This document shows, piece by piece, positions 13,319-20,700 of a DNA stretch of 64,000 nt (positions are counted from its first letter, which is position 1; each line of letters begins with the position of its first letter). Made by a program: the position numbers and the translations under genes. Source of the DNA: Henricia sp. BOLD:AAB3569 (Eukaryota; Echinodermata; Asteroidea; Spinulosida; Echinasteridae); assembly GCA_037783545.1 (NCBI GenBank), contig JBBELK010000105.1:434001-498000 (forward strand). Direction: 5' to 3'. Below the pieces are notes generated by a model. The model was not told where the DNA came from. It made no database searches and was given only the letters and a program-made list of their open reading frames with translations.

Positions 13319-14732
13319 TCTTTCTGGTATTCATATCAAGGATTCCTCAATAGTGCTCATTGCACTGTCACTCGCAAGCGTGAGGAAACCCATGAAGAAT
13401 TCTAATTAGAATTAGAAATGGCCAGAGACACCGGGGATAATCCCCCTTGCTCTTTACGAAAGAATGCTCTGGGATCTTTAGAGTGCGTTTCCATTCAACC
13501 TAACACACTGGACCAACGGCTTTACATTCCTTCCGAAGGATGGAGCAAGTGTGGTTGAGTGCCTTGCCCAAGGGCACATGTACCATAGCGAAAAATCTCA
13601 AGTTTTCGCAACTATAACTAGAAATCAGCGGTGGATCCAGACCCATTAAATTAAGAAAATATAATGGATATTCTGGGCAGTAGCCAGGTAACGCCTGTAA
13701 TATTATACAAATATTTACTGCAATGAGAGGCATGGTTAAGATTATAGGCCCAAGGTGATCTCGAAGCCATGACTATGCCCCGAGGCGGAAGCCGAGGGGC
13801 ATAGTCATGGCTTCGAGATCACCTTGGGCCTATAATCTTAACCATGACCCGAATAAACAGCAGTCAATATTTGTTTTATATACCGAATGTGTAGATTTTT
13901 GTCATCTGGTTGGTTAAGAGTAACGATGCATCAGTCATGACAGTGGTCCTTCGAGTTTCGATTTTGGAAGCTGGTCTATGGCAGAAAAGTTGTATATTTA
14001 CAGCAAACATTTGTAGCATTATCAACCGGCACTATAGTGGCACATTTCACCTGACACAGTTTTCACTGTAGGCCACTTCTCTTACTTTCTTAAGGACTTC
14101 ATCATCTACGACAGACGTCGAGATTCCGCCATTACCGTCCTGATGATATGTATGTGCACAGCTATGCTAACACATGTAATGCGCGCGTCCGGAACCCGCT
14201 AAATGACTATGCCCGGGGCATGGCAAAGACTATTGCGCGGTGGGCATATACGAGCCGGGTCAAGCCGATTCAATGCCCCCACTTTTAACCAATCAGATCA
14301 CAGGAATCTACGCATGAGGTATATAATTTGGGTTACGGCCCAGAAATTCTATTTTTTTTTCCTTAATATTTTACCATTTTAAATTATCATCAGATGTCCC
14401 AGTCCGTCTTGTTGGTAGCCAACTGCCAACCGAAGGCCGAGTGGAGGTCCTGCGCAACGGGGATTGGGGTACAATCTGCGACGATGGATGGAGCAACGAG
14501 GATGCCAGAGTCATTTGCCATCAGTTGGGCTACCCCGGTGGCGTAGCGTTCCAGGGTAACGGCCATGAATGGGGTAGTGGGTCGGGACAGATCTGGTTGG
14601 ACAATGTGGAGTGTTCAGGAACGGAAGAAACCGTGTGGGACTGCGACCACAGAGGGGCCGGAATGCATAACTGTGCTCACAGTGAAGATGCCGGGGTTAG
14701 GTGTGACGGGAATACGCTCATCCCGGGAAGAG
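1..14732 (+). CDS. Giant multi-SRCR-domain protein (DMBT1/scavenger-receptor-like), partial gene
   Basis: Fifteen exons encode one partial and 13 complete SRCR domains, about 1,420 codons in the window; the gene continues to the left. Exons: 1-154, 602-922, 1556-1882, 2069-2377, 3158-3466, 4660-4974, 5859-6173, 6885-7199, 7603-7914, 8298-8609, 9181-9293, 9885-10086, 10793-11101, 12760-13068, 14394-14732. Every complete single-exon domain is a multiple of 3 (309-339 bp) and is bounded by phase 1 introns. Domains show the family pattern: RLVxG, GRVE, WGT(V/I)CDD, VCRQLGF, LDxVxC, HNCGHxEDAGVxC. Each complete domain has six cysteines (the group A set) although encoded by single exons, which is the group B gene layout. 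SRCR proteins are secreted or surface ligand binders; an immune/recognition role is inferred. No signal peptide, membrane segment or other domain type is visible. The 3' end is uncertain: the last exon either splices at 14733 or runs to a TGA at 14753. Confidence 0.93.
602..922 (+). CDS. SRCR domain exon 2
   Basis: The acceptor follows a T-rich tract ending AG at 600-601; donor GTACGT at 923 is strong and keeps phase 1 (the alternative GTAGGT at 919 would break phase). Contains [15 protein letters not shown] and HNCGHYED, so the acidic residues of the family's cation site are all present. Six cysteines. Confidence 0.93.
1370..1449 (+). repeat. G-rich tract with 16-G run
   Basis: Within intron 923-1555. 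GGGGTGGGG-type runs lead into 16 consecutive G (1434-1449), a potential G-quadruplex on the sense strand of the SRCR transcript. A shorter copy of the GGGGTGAGGTGGGG theme lies at 1907-1940. Confidence 0.8.
1556..1882 (+). CDS. SRCR domain exon 3
   Basis: Acceptor AG at 1554-1555, donor GTAGGT at 1883, phase 1-1, 327 bp. Contains [16 protein letters not shown] and [13 protein letters not shown]. Slightly longer than its neighbours because of extra residues in the [10 protein letters not shown] segment and before HNC. Six cysteines. Confidence 0.93.
2069..2377 (+). CDS. SRCR domain exon 4 (weakened cation site)
   Basis: Acceptor TTATGCAG ends at 2068; donor GTATTA at 2378; phase 1-1. Six cysteines and a normal fold pattern, but the usual CDD is CND, LDD is LDG and the E of EDAG is Q (HSQDAGVIC). 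Three conserved acidic positions are therefore changed in one domain. Confidence 0.92.
2559..2648. repeat. 17-bp tandem repeat (CACCACCCGCCTAAGG-like)
   Basis: About five tandem units alternating CCTAGGGCACCACCCG and CCTAAGGCACCACCCG. The array resumes at 2959 after the MITE at 2649-2954, which therefore inserted into a unit. Confidence 0.8.
2649..2954. mobile_element. piggyBac-type MITE with TTAA target duplication
   Basis: 306 bp with terminal inverted repeats (GTTCACACTATCGCGGAAAA at the left; its complement precedes GAACGCCCC at the right) and TTAA on both sides (2645-2648, 2955-2958). No transposase. TTAA duplication is characteristic of piggyBac-like elements; assignment to that superfamily is inferred from it. 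Confidence 0.8.
3158..3466 (+). CDS. SRCR domain exon 5
   Basis: Acceptor GACACAG ends at 3157; perfect donor GTAAGT at 3467; phase 1-1. Contains [16 protein letters not shown] and [13 protein letters not shown]. Six cysteines. The acidic residues are intact. Confidence 0.93.
3750..4005. repeat. Diverged direct duplication (about 145-bp period)
   Basis: Two copies (about 3750-3855 and 3893-4005) share TTGCCAACGTTCGT, TTACAGTACTTTTCTGCA and GGTACCTGTTGTTGG. Intron 3467-4659. No coding signal. Confidence 0.65.
4029..4213 (-). mobile_element. tRNA-derived SINE (tRNA-Leu/Ser-like head), antisense to gene
   Basis: On the - strand, 4213 to about 4134 reads as a class II tRNA-like head: A-box-like TGGCCGAGCGGTCCAGTGC and B box GGTTCGATTCC (4143-4153). 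The body (GAGCAAGGCACTCAACCACAC) is shared with fragments at 5540-5695 and 13375-13590, making a dispersed family. Confidence 0.75.
4660..4974 (+). CDS. SRCR domain exon 6
   Basis: A long polypyrimidine run precedes acceptor AG at 4658-4659; donor GTAAAA at 4975; phase 1-1. Contains [16 protein letters not shown] and [13 protein letters not shown]. Six cysteines. It shares 'AQEAT..ARFG' with exon 5, suggesting the two are close duplicates. Confidence 0.93.
5020..5480. mobile_element. Foldback MITE with internal hairpin
   Basis: Ends are imperfect inverted repeats of about 43 bp containing CTTTTAGAAGGCTAAAA and its complement (5040-5056, 5452-5468). A second inverted repeat (GTGGTC..GACCAC, about 5371-5421) lies inside. 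In SRCR intron 4975-5858; non-coding. Confidence 0.7.
5540..5695 (-). mobile_element. SINE body fragment
   Basis: Matches 13405-13550: AGAGACACC, CTCTGGGATC, TGGACCAAC, TTTACATCCCTTCC. Belongs to the same family as the SINE at 4029-4213 but lacks a recognisable tRNA head here. Confidence 0.6.
5859..6173 (+). CDS. SRCR domain exon 7
   Basis: Acceptor ATTTTTAG ends at 5858; donor GTAGGC at 6174; phase 1-1. Contains [16 protein letters not shown] (the usual L before D is Y) and [13 protein letters not shown]. Six cysteines. Confidence 0.93.
6440..6512 (-). mobile_element. tRNA-like SINE head, antisense
   Basis: The - strand carries A-box-like CAGCTCAGCTGGTACAGCG and B box GGTTCGAATCC (6450-6460). 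Stem pairing is degraded, so it is read as a SINE relic, not a tRNA gene. Confidence 0.65.
6680..6872 (+). repeat. Recent direct duplication next to exon 8
   Basis: A block of about 61 bp starting ATATGTTGATTGCATTTT occurs at about 6681 and again at about 6808 with essentially no differences. The second copy abuts the polypyrimidine tract of the exon 8 acceptor (6884). Confidence 0.85.
6885..7199 (+). CDS. SRCR domain exon 8
   Basis: Acceptor TTATTAAG ends at 6884, 14 bp after an intronic duplication. The donor GTCAGC at 7200 is weak but is the only one giving phase 1. Contains [16 protein letters not shown] and [13 protein letters not shown]. Six cysteines. The GxGLD segment before LLDN is two residues longer than usual. 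Confidence 0.92.
7260..7573. mobile_element. MITE, CATGACAGGGGGCAG inverted ends
   Basis: CATGACAGGGGGCAG near 7274 and its exact complement near 7547-7561 bound a 314-bp element in intron 7200-7602. A related, shorter copy in opposite orientation lies at about 53567-53692 in the last PAXX intron. Confidence 0.7.
7603..7914 (+). CDS. SRCR domain exon 9
   Basis: Acceptor TTGGATATAG ends at 7602; donor GTTAGT at 7915; phase 1-1. Contains [16 protein letters not shown] and [13 protein letters not shown]. Six cysteines. The following intron (7915-8297) shows nothing I recognise. Confidence 0.93.
8298..8609 (+). CDS. SRCR domain exon 10 (shortened loop)
   Basis: Acceptor CTGATTAG ends at 8297; donor GTAATA at 8610; phase 1-1. 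Contains WGTICDDNW and WLDNLGC. The loop before the fifth cysteine is shortened to THTTIHDC, losing the usual G(V/I)G, and EDAG is QDAG. Six cysteines remain. Confidence 0.92.
8656..8722 (-). mobile_element. tRNA-like SINE head, antisense
   Basis: The - strand B box GGTTCGAATCCCAG (complement at 8658-8671) with an upstream A-box-like CATAGCTTGAATACTGGAG. Degenerate. Intron 8610-9180. Confidence 0.55.
9056..9118 (-). mobile_element. tRNA-like SINE relic just upstream of exon 11
   Basis: The - strand has a T-arm-like GGTGGGTTCGAGTCCCACC stem-loop and an A-box-like ACTGAGCTCGGTAACC. It ends about 60 bp from the exon 11 acceptor. Confidence 0.6.
9181..9293 (+). CDS. SRCR domain, N-terminal half (exon 11, split domain)
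   Basis: Acceptor CGTCTCCAG ends at 9180. The exon covers HLRLVGG through WGTICDDDW to NDAQ and ends with donor GTGAGG at 9294 in phase 0. The rest of the domain is in exon 12. It is the only domain in the window interrupted by an intron. Confidence 0.92.
9418..9574. mobile_element. Hairpin MITE inside the split SRCR domain
   Basis: Long inverted arms (CTCCTGTAATCTGG...TAGTAAGTCAAATTT and complement) enclose a short loop; almost the whole 157 bp is arm. It lies in intron 9294-9884, the intron that interrupts the exon 11/12 domain. Non-coding. Confidence 0.8.
9885..10086 (+). CDS. SRCR domain, C-terminal half (exon 12, split domain)
   Basis: Acceptor GGGCAG ends at 9884 and starts in phase 0 with VVCHQLGF, exactly completing exon 11. 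Contains HLDNVQC and [13 protein letters not shown]; donor GTAAGA at 10087, phase 1. Together the halves make 315 bp, six cysteines. Confidence 0.93.
10236..10303 (-). mobile_element. tRNA-like SINE head, antisense
   Basis: The - strand reads GAGCTCAGCTGGTAGAGCA (A box, good match) and GGGTTAAAATCCC (altered B box). Too diverged to be a functional tRNA. Intron 10087-10792. Confidence 0.65.
10587..10755. repeat. 11-bp AT minisatellite (ATATTTTGAAT)n
   Basis: About 15 near-perfect units. Ends about 37 bp before the exon 13 acceptor. It is open in all three minus frames with an 11-residue period, which is a by-product of the repeat. Confidence 0.95.
10793..11101 (+). CDS. SRCR domain exon 13
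   Basis: Acceptor GACCAACAG ends at 10792, only 37 bp after an AT minisatellite; donor GTGAGT at 11102; phase 1-1. Contains [16 protein letters not shown] and [13 protein letters not shown]. Six cysteines. Confidence 0.93.
11200..11486 (-). mobile_element. Intact tRNA-SINE with 14-bp target duplication
   Basis: On the - strand the element starts near 11486 with a tRNA-like head (B box GGTTCGAATCC, complement at 11425-11435) and ends in an (AAC)n tail, seen as (GTT)n at 11200-11215. It is flanked by exact direct repeats CCAAGGCATGGAGT at 11186-11199 and 11487-11500, the mark of LINE-mediated insertion. Confidence 0.9.
11501..11755 (-). mobile_element. Second tRNA-SINE, antisense, hosting the SINE at 11200-11486
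   Basis: The - strand head (about 11749-11680) has GTGGTCTAGTGGATAGCGC and GGTTCGAAGCC; the body includes the AAGTGTCTTG..AAGGACACAA motif common in invertebrate SINEs. The left boundary is unclear; the other SINE inserted close to or inside its 3' part. Confidence 0.75.
12355..12650. mobile_element. MITE family A, copy 1
   Basis: 296 bp with inverted ends AAGGAGCTTGTCCAGAT / complement of ATCTGGACACGCTCCTT. Internal ATTTCGTTCTAACC and TAGATAAATTAGTTTACAA recur in copies at 57983-58305 and 60327-61072. No coding capacity. Confidence 0.8.
12760..13068 (+). CDS. SRCR domain exon 14 (cation site lost)
   Basis: Acceptor ATTAACAG ends at 12759; donor GTGAGT at 13069; phase 1-1; no internal stop. 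All six cysteines are kept, but CDD is CSD, LDD is LAD and HxEDAG is HSKDSG, so all three conserved acidic clusters are altered at once. Likely folds but does not bind cations in the usual way (inference). Confidence 0.92.
13159..13257. repeat. Foldback, 40-bp arms
   Basis: CGGGACTGTGAGTGACCACA and a near-complement (GTGGTCACTCGCAGTCCC) flank a short loop in intron 13069-14393. The GACCACAAGAGGGTC core also occurs at 5413-5428. Confidence 0.75.
13288..13318. repeat. (ATT)n microsatellite
   Basis: About ten uninterrupted ATT units in SRCR intron 13069-14393. Confidence 0.95.
13375..13590 (-). mobile_element. SINE body fragment
   Basis: Shares GAGCAAGTGTGGTTGAGTGCC with the SINE at 4029-4213 and AGAGACACC/CTCTGGGATC with 5540-5695. 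No tRNA head. Confidence 0.6.
13731..13846. repeat. Near-perfect 51-bp-arm palindrome
   Basis: Arms 13731-13781 and 13796-13846 are complementary over their length, with a 14-bp loop. Would extrude as a cruciform or form a long RNA hairpin in the SRCR pre-mRNA. A partly related ATGACTATGCCC stretch occurs near 14202. Confidence 0.93.
14394..14732 (+). CDS. SRCR domain exon 15 (last recognised)
   Basis: Acceptor ATCATCAG ends at 14393. Contains [16 protein letters not shown] and [13 protein letters not shown]; six cysteines. A donor GTGATA at 14733 would give the gene's usual phase 1. If unspliced, the frame stops at TGA 14753-14755 after a short tail. No clear poly(A) signal or later SRCR exon is seen before the repeats, so either reading is possible. 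Confidence 0.88.
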
Positions 14733-14892
14733 GTGATACCATTTCAGTGAATTGAAATGAGAGATTTGAAATGAACGCTTCTTTATTTTATAAACACTGC
14801 GTATTGCTTTATAAGCTCAACCAAAATTAGCATAAATATTAACCGTAGTTAATTGAAAACGGCTTTTACAAAAATTACCCAGAGTGTTTCAG

Positions 14893-16665
14893 ATGTTTAA
14901 TAGAATAAGCCAGAAACATCCATGAGAAGGTGGGCTTCTCAGATTGTATTGATTGCTTTCCGTGACGTAGAACATCCGGGAATGTTTGGTGGTCACGCAC
15001 GTAAACGCGCGCGCCACTAGACGCACACGGGTAAAATTATACTCGCCAGCGACTTTATTTTTTGGCCGGTATAATTACTCGAGCCAAGTGGGTCAGGAAA
15101 AATGACAGCCAAAATGGTGGATGGAAGGGGTGACGTCACCGGAAAGCAATCAATTGGTCAATAAACTGAGCCAGAAACATAAATGCCCCGCTTTCTCAGA
15201 TTGTATTGGCCAATAGAATGAGCCAGAAACATCTATGCCCCGCCTTCTCAGATTGTATTGGCCAATAGACTGAGCCAGAAACATCCATGCCCCGCTTTCT
15301 CAGGTTGTATTGGCCAATAGACTGAGCCAGAAACATAAATGCCCCGCTTTCTCAGATTGTATTGGCCAATAGAATGAGCCAGAAACATCCATGCCCCGCC
15401 TACTCAGATTGTATTGGCCAATAGAATGAGCCAGAAACATCTATGCCCCGCCTTCTCAGATTGTATTGGCCAATAGAATGAGCCAGAAACATCTATGCCC
15501 CGCCTTCTCAGATTGTATTGGCCAATAGAATGAGCCAGAAACATCTATGCCCCGCCTTCTCAGATTGTATTGGCCAATAGAATGAGCCAGAAACATCCAT
15601 GCCCCGCTTTCTCAGGTTGTATTGGCCAATAGACTGAGCCAGAAACATAAATGCCCCGCTTTCTCAGATTGTATTGGCCAATAGAATGAGCCAGAAACAT
15701 CCATGCCCCGCCTACTCAGATTGTATTGGCCAATAGAACGAGCCAGAAACATCCATGCCCCGCCTTCTCAGGTTGTATTGGTCAATACACTGAGCCAGAA
15801 ACATAAATGCCCCGCTTATCTCAGATTGTATTGGCCAATAGAATGAGCCAGAAACATCCATGCCCCGCCTTCTCAGATTGTATTGGCCAATAGAATGAGC
15901 CAGAAACATCCATGCCCCGCCTTCTCAGGTTGTATTGGCCAATAGACTGAGCCAGAAACATCCATGCCCCGCCTTCTCAGGTTGTATTGGCCAATAGAAT
16001 GAGCCAGAAACATCCATGCACCGCCTTCTCAGGTTGTATTGGCCAATAGACTGAGCCAGAAACATCCATGCCCCGCTTTCTCAGATTGTATTGGCCAATA
16101 GAATGAGCCAGAAACATCTATGCCCCGCCTTCTCAGATTGTATTGGCCAATAGAATGAGCCAGAAACATCCATGCCCCGCCTTCTCAGGTTGTATTGGCC
16201 AATAGACTGAGCCAGAAACATAAATGCCCCGCTTTCTCAGATTGTATTGGCCAATAGAATGAGCCAGAAACATAAATGCCCCGCCTTCTCAGATTGTATT
16301 GGCCAATAGAATGAGCCAGAAACATCTATGCCCCGCCTACTCAGATTGTATTGGCCAATAGACTGAGCCAGAAACATCCATGCCCCGCCTTCTCAGGTTG
16401 TATTGGCCAATAGACTGAGCCAGAAACATAAATGCCCCGCTTTCTCAGATTGTTTTGGCCAATAGAATGAGCCAGAAACATCTATGCCCCGCCTACTCAG
16501 ATTGTATTGGCCAATAGAATAAGCCAGAAACATCTATGCCCCGCCTTCTCAGATTGTATTGACCAATAGAACGAGCCAGAAACATCCATGCCCCGCTTTC
16601 TTAGACTGTAGTGGCCAGTAGAATGATACAAAAACATCCCTGACCAGCAGGCTTCTCTAGTATTG
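14893..16665. repeat. 52-bp minisatellite, about 28 units, CCAAT palindrome in each
   Basis: The unit runs AGCCAGAAACAT, CCATGCCCCGCC, TTCTCAGATTGT, ATTGGCCAATAGAATG. Regular from about 15156 to 16600; flanking units are diverged. Variants alternate (CATAAATG, CATCTATG, CATCCATG; CTTTCTCAG, CCTTCTCAG, CCTACTCAG) in patterned blocks. Lies just 3' of the last SRCR exon; no evidence of coding. Confidence 0.95.
14949..15153. mobile_element. MITE family B, copy 1, inside the first minisatellite unit
   Basis: Inverted ends TTGATTGCTTTCCG and CGGAAAGCAATCAA. Removing it rejoins TTGTA to TTGGTCAATA, restoring a minisatellite unit, so it inserted into an existing unit. A 3' half copy lies at 59997-60103 (shared CAAAATGGTGGATGGAAGGG and TGACGTCACC). 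Confidence 0.8.
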
Positions 16666-17246
16666 ATTTAAAAGGTGTCCGAGATCAGCTATTGCTTTCC
16701 TTTAAAAATATACAATCAACTTTTGCTCTGAAACAAGAGTGTAACTTTACGAGATTTAGATAACTGTATTAAAGCAGTGTGCAGAACAGATTTTTACTCC
16801 AAACATATTTTCTTTATCATGACTTGTTTTGTTCATTGAGTATAAGCTTCTATCTAGAATTGGGCGTGTTTGTTTCGGACGGATCCAGATTCAGATCGGC
16901 GCATATCCAAGGTGAACTCGTTCACTTCGCGCACATCCTGATCGAGGTCTGTGATCTGTGGAATCCTTCTCGAGAGATGGTTCAGCGCTAGATCCAAAAT
17001 GGCGACGTAAGCATCATGCAGATTTTGTGTGAGTAAAACCGTGTCGTTTCAGAGGCAACACACGATACAAACAAATTTAGAATGCTTGTTTATTTACGAC
17101 GAATGTCGTGGGATCAATTTGGAACAGAAATTTGACAAATTTGGTAAATAAATTGCAATTCACGTGATTTGAGATCCGAGTTGAGAGCGGTTTCGTTTGT
17201 TTCTGCGCGGTAAAACAGATCGGGATCTGGATTCGGATCTGTCATG
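16666..17246. other. Non-coding stretch, possible foldback
   Basis: No exon recognised. CGGATCCAGATTCAGATC near 16880 and a near-complement GGGATCTGGATTCGGATC near 17221 suggest an old foldback of about 370 bp. The open frame at 16779-16991 resembles nothing known to me. Confidence 0.4.
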
Positions 17247-17795
17247 AAACAACCACGCCGCGGCCAAGACACTCCCCATTTCCGATGGACATTAACCATC
17301 CTCCCAGACAGCGACTACCATCTCGTAAATCCATCTGGACCAACTGTGAAACAAGCTATGACAGCTTCCAACTCCGGCGGGAGGGAATGGGACAAGAGCA
17401 GCCCTACAGGCGCTGGGGCCGTATTCATAAAACACACTTAAGTGCAACTTGGCTAAGGGATTCCCTTAAATGTGGGAAATTTTCAGGATTACACTTAAGT
17501 GTTTTTTTAATATCACTTGAGGGATATCACTTAGTTAAGGGAATCCCTTAAAAGTTAAGTTTAAGTATTGCACTTAAGTTAAGTGTGTTTTATGAATACG
17601 GCCCCTGGACCCGACAGAGGAAGAGCAATACACCCCCTCTCTGTACCTGTGGTGTTGAGGCAATGATAAAACATATTCCGCAGGAGTGTCCTCTTCAGAA
17701 GTTCCAAGGCGGCCGGCCTCCTGGCACTTCATCTCGCAGATGACGTGGCTTTGCCAGACAACCATTGGCAAATAGCATTCGGGCAACAGCATTCG
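17247..17795 (+). pseudogene. Degenerate non-LTR retrotransposon 3' end, split by a MITE
   Basis: The + strand reads RQRLPSRKSIWT before 17415 and, after 17605, TPPLCTCGVEAMIKHIPQEC, then PLQKFQGG. The C-x-C-G-x(2)-E-x(4)-H-x(4)-C-P pattern is typical of the cysteine/histidine motif after the reverse transcriptase in several LINE families. Only a few dozen codons survive. Family not assignable. Confidence 0.5.
17415..17605. mobile_element. MITE with GGCCGTATTCATAAAAC inverted ends
   Basis: 191 bp; both ends carry GGCCGTATTCATAAAAC in inverted orientation and the inside is rich in ACTTAAGT. It interrupts the LINE relic; a CTGG beside each end may be the target duplication, but this is not certain. 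Confidence 0.8.
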
Positions 17796-20700
17796 AATTT
17801 TCCAAATTTCCTATTTTATTTTCTGGATGACCAGTCAAGGTTAAATTCAAGGAATATCATCTATGGGTCCTAAGCAACATTTCCTGCAATTTTAAGATAA
17901 ATCTAAATCATCAAATTTTTTGCCAAATTACAAGGGGTTTTTAATAGCCCATCAATTTTTATCAAAATTGGCCAAAAATTGATGTTTTTGAAAATGTCTT
18001 AGAAATGACTCATAATGAAAATTTAGCCCGTCTGGAACCTTATTTCTAAGAAAAATTAAAATTTGGCAAAAAAACGACAAATTTTCTCAAAATCTAATTT
18101 GTTTTCAAATTTCATATTTTATTTTCTGGATGACCAGTCAATGTTAAATTCAAGGTATATCATCTATGGGTCCTCAGCAACATTTCCTGCAATTTTAAGG
18201 AAAATCTAAATCATAACATTTTTGGCCAAAAATTAAAAAAATCACAAGGGGTTAGCCCATCAATTTTTATCAAAATTGGCCAAAAATTGACGTTTTTGAA
18301 AATGTCTTAGAAATGACTCATAATGAAAATTTAGACTGTCTGGAACCTTATTTCTAAGAAAAATTGACAATTTGGCAAAAATTCAACCAATTTTCTCAAA
18401 ATCTAAAAACTTTTCAAAATTTCATATTTTATTTTCTGGATGACCAGTCAGTGTTAAATTCAAGGTATCTCATCTATGGGTCCTAAGCAACATTTCCTGC
18501 AACTTTAAGGAAAATCTAAATCATAACATTTTTGGCCAAAAATTAAAAAAATCAATTTTTATCAAAATTGGCCAAAAATTGACGTTTTTGAAAATGTCTT
18601 AGAAATGACTCATAATGAAAATTTAGACTGTCTGGAACCTTATTTCTAAGAAAAATGGACAATTTGGCCAAAATTCAACAAATTTTCTCAAAATCTAAAA
18701 ACTTTTCAAAATTTCATATTTTATTTTCTGGATGACCAGTCAATGTTAAATTCAAGGTATATCATCTATGGGTCCTAAGCAACATTTCCTGCAATTTTAA
18801 GGAAAATCTAAATCATAACATTTTTGGCCAAAAATTGAAAAAATCACAAGGGGTTAGCCCATCAATTTTTATCAAAATTGGCCAAAAATTGACGTTTTTG
18901 AAAATGTCTTAGAAATGACTCATAATGAAAATTTAGACAAATTTTCTCAAAATCTAAATCATTTCCCAAATTTCATATTTTATTTTCTGGATGACCAGTC
19001 AATGTTAAATTCAAGGTATATCATCTATGGGTCCTAAGCAACATTTCCTGCAATTTTAAGGAAAATCTAAATCATAACCTTTTTGGCCAAAAATTAAAAA
19101 AATCACAAGGGGTTAGCCCATCAATTTTTATCAAAATTGGCCAAAAATTGACGTTTTTGAAAATGTCTTAGAAATGACTCATAATGAAAATTTAGACTGT
19201 CTGGAACCTTATTTCTAAGAAAAATTGACAATTTGGCAAAAATTCAACCAATTTTCTCAAAATCTAAAAACTTTTCAAAATTTCATATTTTATTTTCTGG
19301 ATGACCAGTCAATGTTAAATTCAAGGTATATCATCTATGGGTCCTAAGCAAAATTTCCTGCAATTTTAAGGAAAATCTAAATCATAACATTTTTTGCCAA
19401 AAATTAAAAAAATCACAAGGGGTTAGCCAATCAATTTTTATCAAAATTGGCCAAAAATTGACGTTTTTGAAAATGTCTTAGAAATGACTCATAATGAAAA
19501 TTTAGACTGTCTGGAACCTTATTTCTAAGAAAAATGGACAATTTGGCCAAAATTCAACCAATTTTCTCAAAATCTAAAAACTTTTCAAAATTTCATATTT
19601 TATTTTCTGGATGACCAGTCAGTGTTAAATTCAAGGTATCTCATCTATGGGTCCTAAGCAACATTTCCTGCAATTTTAAGGAAAATCTAAATCATAAAAT
19701 TTTTGGCCAAAAATTAAAAAAATCACAATTTTTATCAAAATTGGCCAAAAATTGACGTTTTTGAAAATGTCTTAGAAATGACTCATAATGAAAATTTAGA
19801 CTGTCTGGAACCTTATTTCTAAGAAAAATGGACAATTTGGCCAAAATTCAACCAATTTTCTCAAAATCTAAAAACTTTTCAAAATTTCATATTTTATTTT
19901 CTGGATGACCAGTCAGTGTTAAATTCAAGGTATCTCATCTATGGGTCCTAAGCAACATTTCCTGCAATTTTAAGGAAAATCTAAATCATAAAATTTTTGG
20001 CCAAAAATTAAAAAAATCACAATTTTTATCAAAATTGGCCAAAAATTGACGTTTTTGAAAATGTCTTAGAAATGACTCATAATGAAAATTTAGACAAATT
20101 TTCTCAAAATCTAAATCATTTCCCAAATTTCATATTTTATTTTCTGGATGACCAGTCAATGTTAAATTCAAGGTATATCATCTATGGGTCCTAAGCAACA
20201 TTTCCTGCAATTTTAAGAAAAATCTAAATCATAACATTTTTGGCCAAAAATTAAACAAATCACAATTTTTATCAAAATTGGCCAAAAATTGACGTTTTTA
20301 AAAATGTCTTAGAAATGACTCATAATGAAAATTTAGACTGTCTGGAACCTTATTTCTAAGAAAAATGGACAATTTGGCCAAAATTCAACAAATTTTCTCA
20401 AAATCTAAAAACTTTTCAAAATTTCATATTTTATTTTCTGGATGACCAGTCAATGTTAAATTCAAGGTATATCATCTATGGGTCCTAAGCAACATTTCCT
20501 GCAATTTTAAGGAAAATCTAAATCATAACATTTTTGGCCAAAAATTGAAAAAATCACAAGGGGTTAGCCCATCAATTTTTATCAAAATTGGCCAAAAATT
20601 GACGTTTTTGAAAATGTCTTAGAAATGACTCATAATGAAAATTTAGACAAATTTTCTCAAAATCTAAATCATTTCCCAAATTTCATATTTTATTTTCTGG

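Noticed and set aside
16858-16991. A further SRCR-gene exon after a TCTATCTAG acceptor
   Set aside because: The translation has no SRCR pattern or recognisable membrane segment, and the region looks like a foldback.
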